Shown here one piece after another: positions 10,260 to 19,843 of a DNA stretch of 64,000 nucleotides. The DNA lies in the NCBI GenBank assembly GCA_019694975.1, contig JAIBAY010000001.1:812732-876731 (forward strand). The letters are read 5' to 3'. A program made the translations under genes and the position numbers. Source of the stretch: Chitinophagales bacterium. GTDB lineage: Bacteria > Bacteroidota > Bacteroidia > Chitinophagales > UBA10324. Position 1 is the first letter of the stretch; every line of letters begins with the position of its first letter. The notes below the pieces were generated by a model. It was not told the origin of the DNA, searched no databases, and saw nothing but the letters and a program-made list of their open reading frames with translations.

Positions 10260-11042
10260 AGCAGGATAAGAATTGAAATGATTTGCAGGCATGCAAGTTC
10301 TGTTCTGCACAAATGTGCGACAATGTAAAAAGAAAATCCTCCTTTGCATTTATCCTTCGACAAGCAGTTGATTTCAGGCAACGTACTGCATGTAATACAA
10401 AATGAATTGCGCTGACAACGGCAAGGCATCTTATACTATTTATTCGTTGCGCATGTTTCATTTCCATTTTTTCAGGAAAACAATACAAAACAGCGCAGGG
10501 CTGATTCTGCTGTCGTGTTTTCTTTTGCTGAATAGTAGAAGATATCTCAAAACAGGCAATCAATGCTGTCATACCGCATTTATTCCGGCATCTGTCAATG
10601 CATGTAAGTGATACTGATCCCGGTCAATCCGAACAGGATGACTCCGGTTATTTTTGATATAGCTTCTATGTGGATGAAACTATACAACTATAAATCTTGC
10701 CGGATGCCCTGAATATTCAGGATGATGGCTCATTTAACCTGCCAATAAGCCGTGAAAAGTGATAAAACCCCGTTTTTCCACCCTACATCAGTTATCAACA
10801 TTTTTATAAATATTCCGGATAGAAATGATCCCAGCTCAACCACCGGAATGAGCAGCTCCGAAATGGCTCCAATCATCTAAAGTTATTGCTGGACAAGCGT
10901 TTTACGAAGATCATCCATTCGAAATACCCTGCCTGAAATCACCGGTTTTATACTTCCAAAAATGTTGATAAAAATATTATTGCTATCTTGGAAATCCGTT
11001 TGAGTTGATACCAGACGACATTCCCTTAAAAAGCGCCGTTCA
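10260..11042. other. Intergenic region without a credible gene
   Basis: About 780 bp separates the divergent amidohydrolase and TIR operons. Short frames here have no recognisable product. The region becomes AT-rich toward its right end, where a promoter-like sequence lies just before the TIR gene. The left end should hold the promoter for the amidohydrolase genes, but I found no exact TAnnTTTG box on the minus strand. Confidence 0.6.
10965..10991 (+). promoter_or_regulatory. Candidate Bacteroidota promoter of the TIR-STAND-adhesin operon
   Basis: A TTG at 10965-10967 is followed after 16 bp by TATCTTGG at 10984-10991, one base from the Bacteroidota -7 consensus TAnnTTTG. It sits 51 bp before the ATG of the TIR gene, in an AT-rich stretch. 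The spacing is slightly short for the -33/-7 pair, so this is a candidate only. Confidence 0.45.
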
Positions 11043-12644
11043 ATGAATTTCGAAAAGGACGTATTTATCAGCTACGCTCATGTGGACGATGTGCCGATGA
11101 CGGAAGGCATGAAGGGCTGGATTTCAGAGCTGCATGAGTACCTGCAAAACCGAGTTTTCCAGATCACCGGTGTCAAGCCTGTCATCTGGCGTGATGCAAG
11201 GTTGCAGGGCAACGACTTCTTTGCACCTGAGATCGTTGCACAGTTTCCCAAGCTGAAAGTGCTGGTGTCTGTCATCACACCAAGATATCTGAAATCGTCG
11301 TGGTGCACCAAGGAGGTGGAAGAGTTTTTCAAAGCTGCCAACGAAAACGGAGGTATCAGTGTAGAGAACAAGGCACGTATCTTCAAAATAATTAAGACAC
11401 CCGTCAAGCGCGATGAACAACCTGAAAAGATCCGCGAAATATTAGGATATGAATTCTATAAAATAGATTCCGCATCAGGCAAGTTTACGGAGTTCGACAA
11501 AATGTACGGGCAGGAGATGCAGCAGGCTTATTGGGCAAAGGCCAATGATGTGGCACAGGACATCGCTAAACTCATCATGGCACTCGACGGCTATGATCCG
11601 TCTAAGTCGAATGGAAACGGACAGCATGCCTCCGCCGCAATAACCTATGATCCCGGAAAAGTAAATACCGGCAAGAAAATCTACCTCGCTGATACTTCTT
11701 ATGATCTGAAGGAATACCATGAAAATCTGAAGCGGGAACTCGAAGATACCGGCTTTACAGTACTGCCGAACAAGCACCTGACACCCGTAGCAGCATTGAT
11801 GAAAGAGGAAGTGGAAAGCTTTATGAAGGAATGCACGCTTTCTATCCATGTCGTCGGTGCTTCTTACGGGCTGGTGCCGGAAGGATCGGAACAATCCATT
11901 CTCGCTATTCAAAATGAAATTGCCGCCAGACAGAGTGCAGAGCACGGATTAAGCCGTTTGATCTGGATACCACCTAACATGGTGGCAGAGGATGCAAGGC
12001 AGATAGCTTTTCTTGATCAGTTGCGACACCACGAAGTATTGCAAAGCGGTTCTGACCTGCTCGAAGGCACTATTGAAGAATTCAAGTTTGCCATCTTCGA
12101 TACGATTCGTAAAAAGGAGGCTAAAGAGAAAGAAGAGAAGGAAAAGGTGATGGAAGAAGCACGCCGTAAAGCGGAGGAAGAAGAGAAACGGCAGCAGGCT
12201 AATAATAACACAACGGCTGCAGCATCGGATGCCGCTGATACCGGCCCAAGAATGGTCTACTTCATCTGCGATCAGCGTGATTTGAATGATACGAAAGTGA
12301 TAGAAGATTTCCTGTTCGACAGCGGCTTTGAGGTGATATTGCCGGTTTTTGAAGGAGCTGAAGCCGACCTGAGAAAAGAGCACGAAGAAAACCTGCGCAC
12401 CTGTGATGCCATTCTTGTTTACTATGGCAATGCCAATGAGCTCTGGCTGCGCAGCATGACACGCGATATGTTACGCATTCCGGCACTCGGCCGCACTAAA
12501 CCTTTGCTTGCCGGCATCGCCTACCTCGCCGGCCCTTCATCACCACAGAAAGAAAGATTCCGCTCTCATGAGCTTACCGTAGTGAATGGACTGGCCGGAT
12601 TTAATCCTGATCTGTTTAACGACTTCAAGGCAAAACTCAAATAA
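11043..12644 (+). CDS. TIR-domain protein with two further TIR/DUF4062-like modules
   Basis: A 533-residue soluble protein. Residues 1-180 form a TIR domain: strand DVFISYAHVDD (5-15), VIWRDARLQGNDFF (47-60), strand VLVSVITPRYLKSSWC (73-88), and Glu91 in WCTKEVEEF at the position of the catalytic Glu of TIR NADases. Residues 211-357 form a second alpha/beta module (KKIYLADTSYDLKEYHENL; later HVVGASYGLVPEG) like DUF4062/TIR-like domains. A charged Lys/Glu helix (357-387) links to a third related module (401-533; VYFICDQRDLND, CDAILVYYGNANELW). No membrane segment is seen. It is the first gene of an operon with an NTPase 9-12 bp downstream, so it may be a signal-sensing or effector part of a conflict system. 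NADase activity is inferred only from the motif. Confidence 0.85.
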   Translation: MNFEKDVFISYAHVDDVPMTEGMKGWISELHEYLQNRVFQITGVKPVIWRDARLQGNDFFAPEIVAQFPKLKVLVSVITPRYLKSSWCTKEVEEFFKAANENGGISVENKARIFKIIKTPVKRDEQPEKIREILGYEFYKIDSASGKFTEFDKMYGQEMQQAYWAKANDVAQDIAKLIMALDGYDPSKSNGNGQHASAAITYDPGKVNTGKKIYLADTSYDLKEYHENLKRELEDTGFTVLPNKHLTPVAALMKEEVESFMKECTLSIHVVGASYGLVPEGSEQSILAIQNEIAARQSAEHGLSRLIWIPPNMVAEDARQIAFLDQLRHHEVLQSGSDLLEGTIEEFKFAIFDTIRKKEAKEKEEKEKVMEEARRKAEEEEKRQQANNNTTAAASDAADTGPRMVYFICDQRDLNDTKVIEDFLFDSGFEVILPVFEGAEADLRKEHEENLRTCDAILVYYGNANELWLRSMTRDMLRIPALGRTKPLLAGIAYLAGPSSPQKERFRSHELTVVNGLAGFNPDLFNDFKAKLK

Positions 12645-12656
12645 CCACGGCATTTG

Positions 12657-15452
12657 ATGGCTGACAGCACCAAAATGAAAAATCCATTTGTCGGGTTACG
12701 CGCGTTTGAGGAAAACGAGGACTATCTCTTTTTTGGAAGAAGCAATGAAATAAATGATTTGCTGAAGAAGTTTGCAGCAAGCCGCTTCCTGGCTGTCATC
12801 GGCTCTTCCGGCAGCGGCAAATCATCCCTGGTCAAGTCGGGTTTATTGCCGGCCGTTTACAGCGGGTTTCTGTCTGTGGGCACCAACTGGCGCGTTATCA
12901 CTTTCCGGCCGGGTAATGATCCTATCGGGAATATGTCAAAAGAACTTGCGCGGGAAAGCGTTTTGTATGAAGACGTTGCTGCATCACGTATTCCTTATCA
13001 GCCGATCATCGAATCCACCTTGCGGCGCAGCGGCGGCGGACTGATTCAGGCATACCGGCAGGCACACCTGGCGCCGACGGAAAACCTGCTCGTGGTGATT
13101 GATCAGTTTGAAGAACTCTTCCGCTTCAGCCGGTATGAAGCTGAAGCCAATGACGGGAAAAGTGATGCACTGAATTTTGTCAATCTCCTGCTGACTGCCA
13201 CGCAACAGCAGGATTTCCCCGTTTATGTGCTGCTGACGATGCGCTCTGATTTCCTCGGCGACTGTGCGCAGTTCCGCGGTCTGCCTGAAGCCATCAATGC
13301 AGGTCAATACCTCGTGCCACGCATGACGCGCGAAGAAATCCGCGAGGCTATCACCGGCCCGGTTGCCGTCAGTGGTGCGCAAATCGCTCCGCGTCTCGTT
13401 ACGCGCGTGCTGAATGACATCGGTAATAATCTTGACCAGTTGCCGATCCTGCAGCATGCCATGATGCGTACATGGGATAACTGGTATAGAAAAAAACAAC
13501 CTGCCGTTCCCATTGATATCGCGGATTATGAACAGATCGGTACCATGGACAAGGCACTGTCGCAACATGCGGAAGAGGCCTTTGCCGAATTAAAAACAGA
13601 AAAGCAGCAACACACCTGTGAGCTGATGTTTAAAGCGCTCACCGATAAGGCAGCCGACGTGCGCGGCACGCGCAGGCCGACGAGCGTGGAAGATCTCAGT
13701 GTACTGAGCAATGCCGGCGCAGAACAGGTAATAGATATTGTTGAAGTGTTCAGAAAACCGGGACGTACCTTTTTAATGCCGCCGCCGGATGTTCCGCTAA
13801 CTGAAAAATCTATCATAGACATCTCGCATGAGAGCATCATGCGGGTGTGGGAACGATTGTCAAAATGGACTGATGAAGAGGCGATGAATGCGGAGGTTTA
13901 CCTGCGGCTGTCGGCAGCGGCACAATTGTATGAACAGGGAAAAACAGACCTCTGGCGCAACCCGGAGCTCGATATTGGTCTGAAGTGGTATAAGACGAAT
14001 CAACCCACGGCGCTGTGGGCGGAGCGTTATGACAATAACTTCGCGAAAGCAAAAGCCTTTCTGTTTAAGAGTGAGGAAGAAGCCATTGCGCTGCAGAAAG
14101 CGAAAGAGCGCGCTGCCCGTAACAGGCGCCGCATTGCCGCCGGAGCCATCATCATCCTGGCACTCTTCTCCGCCACTGCCTTATGGCTTTGGCTGCAGGC
14201 AGACGCTGCCAGGAACAGGGCGGAGATCGCTCAGCAGGCGACCGTTGTGGCGCTCGATTCTGCAGAGGTGAGAAAGACAAGAGCGGATACACAGAAAGAA
14301 ATAGCCGTAGCAGCAAAGCTGAAAGCAGATACTGCCAAAATAGTGGCCGACTCACTGAGGCTTGTAGCAGAAGAGCAGACAAAGATCGCCAACGCCGAGA
14401 AAAGCAGAGCGGTGATACTAAAAAACAAAGCAGACAGCCTGCTGCAGGAGACCTTAAAACAAAACCGCCGCATCGCCGCATCAGAGTATCAGAAGTTGAT
14501 ACGCGAAGGGCCAACCGATGCGGATTCCATCAACCATGGATGGAACTATAATTATTACTCTTACTGGTGGCATCTCGTAAATCTGCAACAAGACCCGGGC
14601 AACAAAGCGGATGTCCGCAATAATGAACTCTACGACAAACTCTATTACAGCCTCGTGCTGGGTAATTACAAAAATGACAGCAAGAAGAAAAACAAAGATT
14701 TCGTGATGGATAAAATCAGTGACGGTGGCCCGACCGGCTACCTGCCTGATGCCTGTTCACTTGGAAATGGTCATGCCGTAACTATCAGCAACGACAAGCT
14801 CAGGGTGCAATACAACAATTCGTATCAGCTCTTGCCGCGCAGGATCAGCGCGCTTGACGCCGACAGTACTGATCTGATGCTGCTGATCGCCACAGAAGAT
14901 AATGTGCTCACGGTTGAAAAACTCAACAATGCATTGGAGCCCGTCAGCACCTACAAAATTCCCATGGGCGGACAGGTAACGGCGGTAGATTACGATGCCG
15001 GCAGCGACGTGATTTTTTTCGGTTTGCTAACTGGTGAAATCGGTTATATCAATTTCATGAAAGACAGCAGGAATCAACCGGTCTATAAAAATCAGCTCGA
15101 CTCGAAAGTTACCGCCATCGATTTTTTTATCCGCGAAAAAAACCAGGCCTGTTGCCTGCTGGCTACGAGTATAAGGGGCAAAGCCATCGTGTATGAGCTG
15201 GGCGCATCACCGGCGCTGCTGACTACCTACCTGAGAGCTAACAAAGAACTCACCGGCATTGAATTACCGGAAAACATCGGTGATATCAGGAGCGCAAGGT
15301 ACCTTGCATCAGCGAGCCGGGTTGAACTGCTGACCACAAAAAACAGCACGTACCGGTGGAACCCGTTTGTGGATGAATTACTGAAAGAACTGCAGGCGCA
15401 ACTGGATACCGCTGTGCTTTCCAACACAACCAAAAACAATAAATATTACTGA
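12657..15452 (+). CDS. Membrane-anchored novel STAND NTPase (nSTAND1-like)
   Basis: About 931 residues; ATG 12657 is preferred to the TTG directly before it. The N-terminus NPFVGLRAFEENEDYLFFGR followed by Walker A (GSSGSGKSS, around 49-57) and Walker B (LLVVIDQFEELF, around 144-155) is typical of nSTAND1-type P-loop NTPases, which act as switches in bacterial conflict and signalling proteins. A winged-helix-like stretch follows (to ~480), then Arg-rich residues and one membrane helix (AGAIIILALFSATALWLWL, around 495-514). After it come a ~90-residue Ala/Lys/Glu coiled coil (515-605) and a C-terminal region (690-915) with strand repeats resembling a degenerate beta-propeller. The stop overlaps the next start (TGATG), implying translational coupling to the adhesin gene. 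It probably senses a signal and oligomerises at the inner membrane. Confidence 0.85.
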   Translation: MADSTKMKNPFVGLRAFEENEDYLFFGRSNEINDLLKKFAASRFLAVIGSSGSGKSSLVKSGLLPAVYSGFLSVGTNWRVITFRPGNDPIGNMSKELARESVLYEDVAASRIPYQPIIESTLRRSGGGLIQAYRQAHLAPTENLLVVIDQFEELFRFSRYEAEANDGKSDALNFVNLLLTATQQQDFPVYVLLTMRSDFLGDCAQFRGLPEAINAGQYLVPRMTREEIREAITGPVAVSGAQIAPRLVTRVLNDIGNNLDQLPILQHAMMRTWDNWYRKKQPAVPIDIADYEQIGTMDKALSQHAEEAFAELKTEKQQHTCELMFKALTDKAADVRGTRRPTSVEDLSVLSNAGAEQVIDIVEVFRKPGRTFLMPPPDVPLTEKSIIDISHESIMRVWERLSKWTDEEAMNAEVYLRLSAAAQLYEQGKTDLWRNPELDIGLKWYKTNQPTALWAERYDNNFAKAKAFLFKSEEEAIALQKAKERAARNRRRIAAGAIIILALFSATALWLWLQADAARNRAEIAQQATVVALDSAEVRKTRADTQKEIAVAAKLKADTAKIVADSLRLVAEEQTKIANAEKSRAVILKNKADSLLQETLKQNRRIAASEYQKLIREGPTDADSINHGWNYNYYSYWWHLVNLQQDPGNKADVRNNELYDKLYYSLVLGNYKNDSKKKNKDFVMDKISDGGPTGYLPDACSLGNGHAVTISNDKLRVQYNNSYQLLPRRISALDADSTDLMLLIATEDNVLTVEKLNNALEPVSTYKIPMGGQVTAVDYDAGSDVIFFGLLTGEIGYINFMKDSRNQPVYKNQLDSKVTAIDFFIREKNQACCLLATSIRGKAIVYELGASPALLTTYLRANKELTGIELPENIGDIRSARYLASASRVELLTTKNSTYRWNPFVDELLKELQAQLDTAVLSNTTKNNKYY

Positions 15453-18400
15453 TGAAGCTCTACAGGCTGTTGTTTTTCTTATTGGTTATTGCAGGATGGC
15501 ACGGTACCGCACTGGCAGCATGCACCATGTCAGTAAGCGGTGTGAAGTCTAATATTACCTGCAACGGAGCAGCCGATGGAGCAGTTGATGTTTCCGTCAC
15601 AGGAGCAGTAGGAACAGTGACATATGAATGGAATGACGGCGCAACAACAGAAGACAGGACCGGCCTCTCACCCGGCACTTACACCATCACCGTAACGGAT
15701 GACAATTGTTCCCGGCAGAAAACATTTAACATCACAGAGCCTTCCGCACTCAGCATCAGCAGCATCGTGAACAATGCCACCACACCCGGCGGTTCAGATG
15801 GTTCCATCACTTTAACGGTTTCAGGTGGAACCCAACCTTACGATTTTCTCTGGAATACAGGCGCTGTAACACAGGACCTGAGCAATTTGCCGGCAGGCAC
15901 CTATGCCGTAATTATTACGGATAAGAACGATTGTGCGCTTGCTGATACATTCTCTGTATTCGATGCCTCCTGCCAGATACAGGTATTTCCTTCCTCGCCT
16001 TCCATTTGCGAAGGCAGCAGCAGCGGTGTGCAGCTGATCGTTACTTCATTTGGTGCAACCGGCTACGACTGGTCTCCTTCAACAGGATTATCGGCTACAA
16101 CCGGTGCTTCTGTGGTAGCAACGCCCGATTCCACGCAAACCTATACGGTTACTGCTAATAATCTCAGCGACTGTTCCGCCAGCATCACCGTGGTAGTGAA
16201 CCCTGTGCCCGTAGTGAATCAGATTGCTGATACGGCCTACTGCAATGGCGTTGCCGCAAAGATCATCAAGTTCAGCAGCGCTACAGCCGGTGCTGCGTTT
16301 CATTGGACCAGCGACCGGAATATCGGCTTCGGCACATCAGGCGACAATAACAATATATCCTACACCGCAACAAATGGTGGCAATGAAACAGATACCGCTA
16401 CCATAACAGTCTATGCAACTGCGAATGACTGCCAGGGCCCGGGCATGCAGTTTAAAATAATGGTACATCCGACTCCCTTACTCGATTCCATTGCCAACAT
16501 TACGTATTGCAATGGCGAAAACAGTCCGGGAGTGATGTTCACCAGCAATGTTACCGGTTCCACCTTTCAATGGACGAGCTCACAGGATGTAGGATTTGGT
16601 AACAGCGGCAATGGCAATATCGGTGCTTTTGTAGCTGCGAACAGCGGTAACATTACCAAGACAGCCACGATCAAGGTGGTGGTGACGGCCAATGGCTGTA
16701 AAAGCGCCAAACCGCAGGCAGACTTCTCCATCAACGTGGAACCGTCACCGCTCATGATTGCTGTTCCCAACAAGATCTACTGTAATGGAGAAACGATCAG
16801 TGGCATCACTTTCAGCAGCAATCCTGCCGGTGATGAGTTTCACTGGACCAGCAGCCTCAATATCGGCTTTGGCATCAGCGGCGTAGGTAATATCCCGGGC
16901 TTTGTGGTACTGAATGCCGACACCGTCACGGTTACAGACACCGTTAAAGTGTATGCAACAAAAGCCGGTTGTGACGGTCCGGTTTCCATCTTTATTATCT
17001 CCGTCGTTCCCACACCGTACTTCACCAGCCCAACCATCAAAAATGTCTGCAACGGAGTTCCATTCACTTATCAGGCGACTGCCAACATCAACACTTCCTT
17101 CAGCTGGACAAGGCCATTGGTAACTGGCATCAGCAACAGCGCGGCTTCCGGTAACGGCAGCTTCATCAGCGAGACGCTGAACAACACCACGAATCATGAT
17201 GTCGTGGTCGGTTATAATTTCCAAATGAATACCGGCGGCAGTTGTATCAGCTACGATACATTGCTGGTAACGGTAACGCCTACTGCCTCCGTAAGCAGTT
17301 CATTGACTGAATCCGTTTGTGATGATGCGCCTTTTGTTTATCTCGCCACGAGTGAAACTCCTGGTACGATCTTCAGCTGGAGCAGAGCCGCTGTGCCGGG
17401 CATCAGTAATCTGGCATCGTCTGATACCAGTAACCTCATCAATGAATCACTCGACAATACCACAGCGAATAACATTACCGTAACCTACACTTTCACGGTA
17501 GGTGCCGGCGGCTGCCCTGCCACCAATCAGCAGCTGAATGTTACCGTGAAAGCCACACCGGAACTCACCGACTCCGTGCTTTTCTATTCCATTTGCAACG
17601 ATGCGGTTTTCTCCACCACACTTTCTTCCGCCACCGCTAACACCACTTTCTCCTGGGAAAGGCCTGCTGTGCCGGGCATCATTCCTGAATCTAACCAGGA
17701 TGAGAGCATCATCATCAGCGAGTCGCTGCAGGACACAACATCCAACCCTGTCACCACTTTGTACATCGTTACGCTATCGCATGAAAACTGCGAAAACATC
17801 AGCTTACTCTTCGTCACCGTAAATCCAGTATTGCGCTTATCATCAGACACTGCCTTCACTATTTGCGACAGCATACCGTTTGTTTACCAGGCCGAGAGCG
17901 CAACGGTTGGCACCACATTCAGCTGGACCAGGGCATTGACACCTGGCATCAGCAATGCCGCTGCTTCCGGCAATAGCAACCTGATTAATGAAACACTGAC
18001 CAATACCACCAACCTGCCGGTGGATGTTACTTACCTTTTCACACTTACCATTGACACCTGCTTTTATGTGCAGCCGATTCATGTCACTGTTAATCCTTCG
18101 CCGAAAGTGGATGCCGTTGCGAATAAGAATTATTGTAACGATGTGGCTGTTGCCGGCATACAGTTCAGCAGTAATGTCGCCGGCGCAACCTTCTCATGGA
18201 CGAGCACACAGGACATCGGCTTTGGCACCAGCGGCAGCGGTGACATTCCCGCCTTTGTTGCAATGAATGCAGGCTTCACTCCAATCGTAGATACTATTGC
18301 AGTGTATGCCAGCGCCTATCTGTGTGACGGCCCGTTGTCCTTTTTTACCATTACCATTAACCCCACGCCGGTGCTGAACAGCTATACTGATACCACACTC

Positions 18401-19831
18401 TGCAACAATGTGCTTTACGTTTACCAGGCAGGCAGCCCGACACCGGGCACTACCTTCAGCTGGATCAGGCCGCATGTGGATGGCATTAATCCATTTGCCG
18501 GTTCGGGCACCAACAGCTTTATCAATGAGACACTGACCAATACAACCCAGGCGCCGATTACGATTAGCTATATTTTTTCACTGACCATTGATACCTGCAC
18601 AAACCTGCAATACCTGCAGGTGACGGTGAACCCCACACCGGAAATGAGCAGCACGGCAGATACCGCCATCTGCGACGGAGTGCTCTTCCATTACCTCGCC
18701 ACTGGTGCAACGAACGGCACGAACTTCAGCTGGAGCCGCGACAGCATTGCCGGCATCGCCAACGCTCCGGGTTTGGGCAACGACAGCCTCATTCATGAAA
18801 CGCTGGATAACATCACCCTGGCACCGGTTACGGTGGCCTATGATTTCACATTAACGTATACCAATGTGGTCACTTGCGTGAACCATGCATTGCTCGAGGT
18901 AAAGGTGAACCCATCACCGCCATTGCCTTCTTTCACATCCCTGTCTCCTGATTCATTACCCATCACCGTTTGTGGCGGAGCCGCCAACATAAATTTCAAT
19001 ATCAATCAGCCACAGGGCGCTAATGGTGTCACCTATCTCTGGACAGCGACGCCCGGGGATGCAGCGGATATCGGCAACAGCAGCAACCCCAACACCGTGA
19101 TCACATTTCACAACACGGCAGGCAAGGTTAAAATAAAAGTGTATGCGATGAACAGCGATTCATTAGGCGGATGCCCCGATTCTGTAGAGCAGGTGGTGAA
19201 TGTGACGGCTAACCCGGATTCCATCTCCGCCCGAAAGATCATACTGAAACAGCCCGGTAACCTGCTGGTATATCCCGACAACTCCATGAATGCCGGAAGC
19301 GGTGAGCACAACTATCAATGGGGTTATGATGAGATCGTGGGCATTGATGCCGTTACGCTGGATACACTGCTCGGCCCTCCGCAGGAAATTGCAGGACAGG
19401 TGTACCAGTTTTTTGTTCCCGAAGAAAAATTCATCAACAGCTCCGGTACTGATGTTGCTACCGATAAATATTGTTTCTGGGTATTGCTGAAAAGAGGAGA
19501 CTGCCAGAGCAAGGTGTATTACAACGGGCCCTATGCTCCGCCCGGAAAACTTGTGGATGAAGGCACGGATGCTTCTATCAGCGTTAAAGCATTTCCCAAC
19601 CCTACAACCGGCAGCTTCCGCGTTTTGCTTTCGGGCAATATGTACGGAAGCATAGCAGCCAGGATGTACAACACATTGGGAGCCGTGGTCTTCAGCTCCG
19701 TTTTCATCAAAAACAATTATGAAAGCAGCGAATACTTTGAAGACCTGAACCTGCCGGACGGCATCTACCACCTTGAGCTGATCAGCACCGATGAACAACG
19801 GGCTGTTGCACGGATCGTGGTGGCCCAATAA
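15452..19831 (+). CDS. T9SS adhesin with SprB-type repeat and ten PKD-like repeats
   Basis: A 1459-residue exported protein with a signal peptide (cleavage near TALAA). Residues 22-95 resemble a SprB repeat (NITCNGAADGAVDVSV, LSPGTYTITVTDDN), followed by a second related unit and an Ig-like unit. From residue 263 to about 1157 there are ten PKD-like repeats with a ~90-residue period. Type A (YCNG, WTSxxxIGFG, SGxGNI) starts at 263, 352, 443 and 894. Type B (ICDxxxFxY, FSWxR, INETLxNTT) starts at 532, 622, 714, 804, 983 and 1073. A beta-rich region and a type A T9SS sorting domain (FPNPTTGSFRV, LPDGIYHLEL) close it. The start overlaps the STAND gene stop, and an outer-membrane barrel gene follows 12 bp later. 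It is expected on the cell surface; binding partner unknown. Confidence 0.9.
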   Translation: MKLYRLLFFLLVIAGWHGTALAACTMSVSGVKSNITCNGAADGAVDVSVTGAVGTVTYEWNDGATTEDRTGLSPGTYTITVTDDNCSRQKTFNITEPSALSISSIVNNATTPGGSDGSITLTVSGGTQPYDFLWNTGAVTQDLSNLPAGTYAVIITDKNDCALADTFSVFDASCQIQVFPSSPSICEGSSSGVQLIVTSFGATGYDWSPSTGLSATTGASVVATPDSTQTYTVTANNLSDCSASITVVVNPVPVVNQIADTAYCNGVAAKIIKFSSATAGAAFHWTSDRNIGFGTSGDNNNISYTATNGGNETDTATITVYATANDCQGPGMQFKIMVHPTPLLDSIANITYCNGENSPGVMFTSNVTGSTFQWTSSQDVGFGNSGNGNIGAFVAANSGNITKTATIKVVVTANGCKSAKPQADFSINVEPSPLMIAVPNKIYCNGETISGITFSSNPAGDEFHWTSSLNIGFGISGVGNIPGFVVLNADTVTVTDTVKVYATKAGCDGPVSIFIISVVPTPYFTSPTIKNVCNGVPFTYQATANINTSFSWTRPLVTGISNSAASGNGSFISETLNNTTNHDVVVGYNFQMNTGGSCISYDTLLVTVTPTASVSSSLTESVCDDAPFVYLATSETPGTIFSWSRAAVPGISNLASSDTSNLINESLDNTTANNITVTYTFTVGAGGCPATNQQLNVTVKATPELTDSVLFYSICNDAVFSTTLSSATANTTFSWERPAVPGIIPESNQDESIIISESLQDTTSNPVTTLYIVTLSHENCENISLLFVTVNPVLRLSSDTAFTICDSIPFVYQAESATVGTTFSWTRALTPGISNAAASGNSNLINETLTNTTNLPVDVTYLFTLTIDTCFYVQPIHVTVNPSPKVDAVANKNYCNDVAVAGIQFSSNVAGATFSWTSTQDIGFGTSGSGDIPAFVAMNAGFTPIVDTIAVYASAYLCDGPLSFFTITINPTPVLNSYTDTTLCNNVLYVYQAGSPTPGTTFSWIRPHVDGINPFAGSGTNSFINETLTNTTQAPITISYIFSLTIDTCTNLQYLQVTVNPTPEMSSTADTAICDGVLFHYLATGATNGTNFSWSRDSIAGIANAPGLGNDSLIHETLDNITLAPVTVAYDFTLTYTNVVTCVNHALLEVKVNPSPPLPSFTSLSPDSLPITVCGGAANINFNINQPQGANGVTYLWTATPGDAADIGNSSNPNTVITFHNTAGKVKIKVYAMNSDSLGGCPDSVEQVVNVTANPDSISARKIILKQPGNLLVYPDNSMNAGSGEHNYQWGYDEIVGIDAVTLDTLLGPPQEIAGQVYQFFVPEEKFINSSGTDVATDKYCFWVLLKRGDCQSKVYYNGPYAPPGKLVDEGTDASISVKAFPNPTTGSFRVLLSGNMYGSIAARMYNTLGAVVFSSVFIKNNYESSEYFEDLNLPDGIYHLELISTDEQRAVARIVVAQ

Positions 19832-19843
19832 ATAAAAAGACGC

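Noticed and set aside
19163..19828. Open frame of 221 codons on the minus strand within the adhesin gene
   Set aside because: Antisense to the T9SS sorting domain of the adhesin; no family features.
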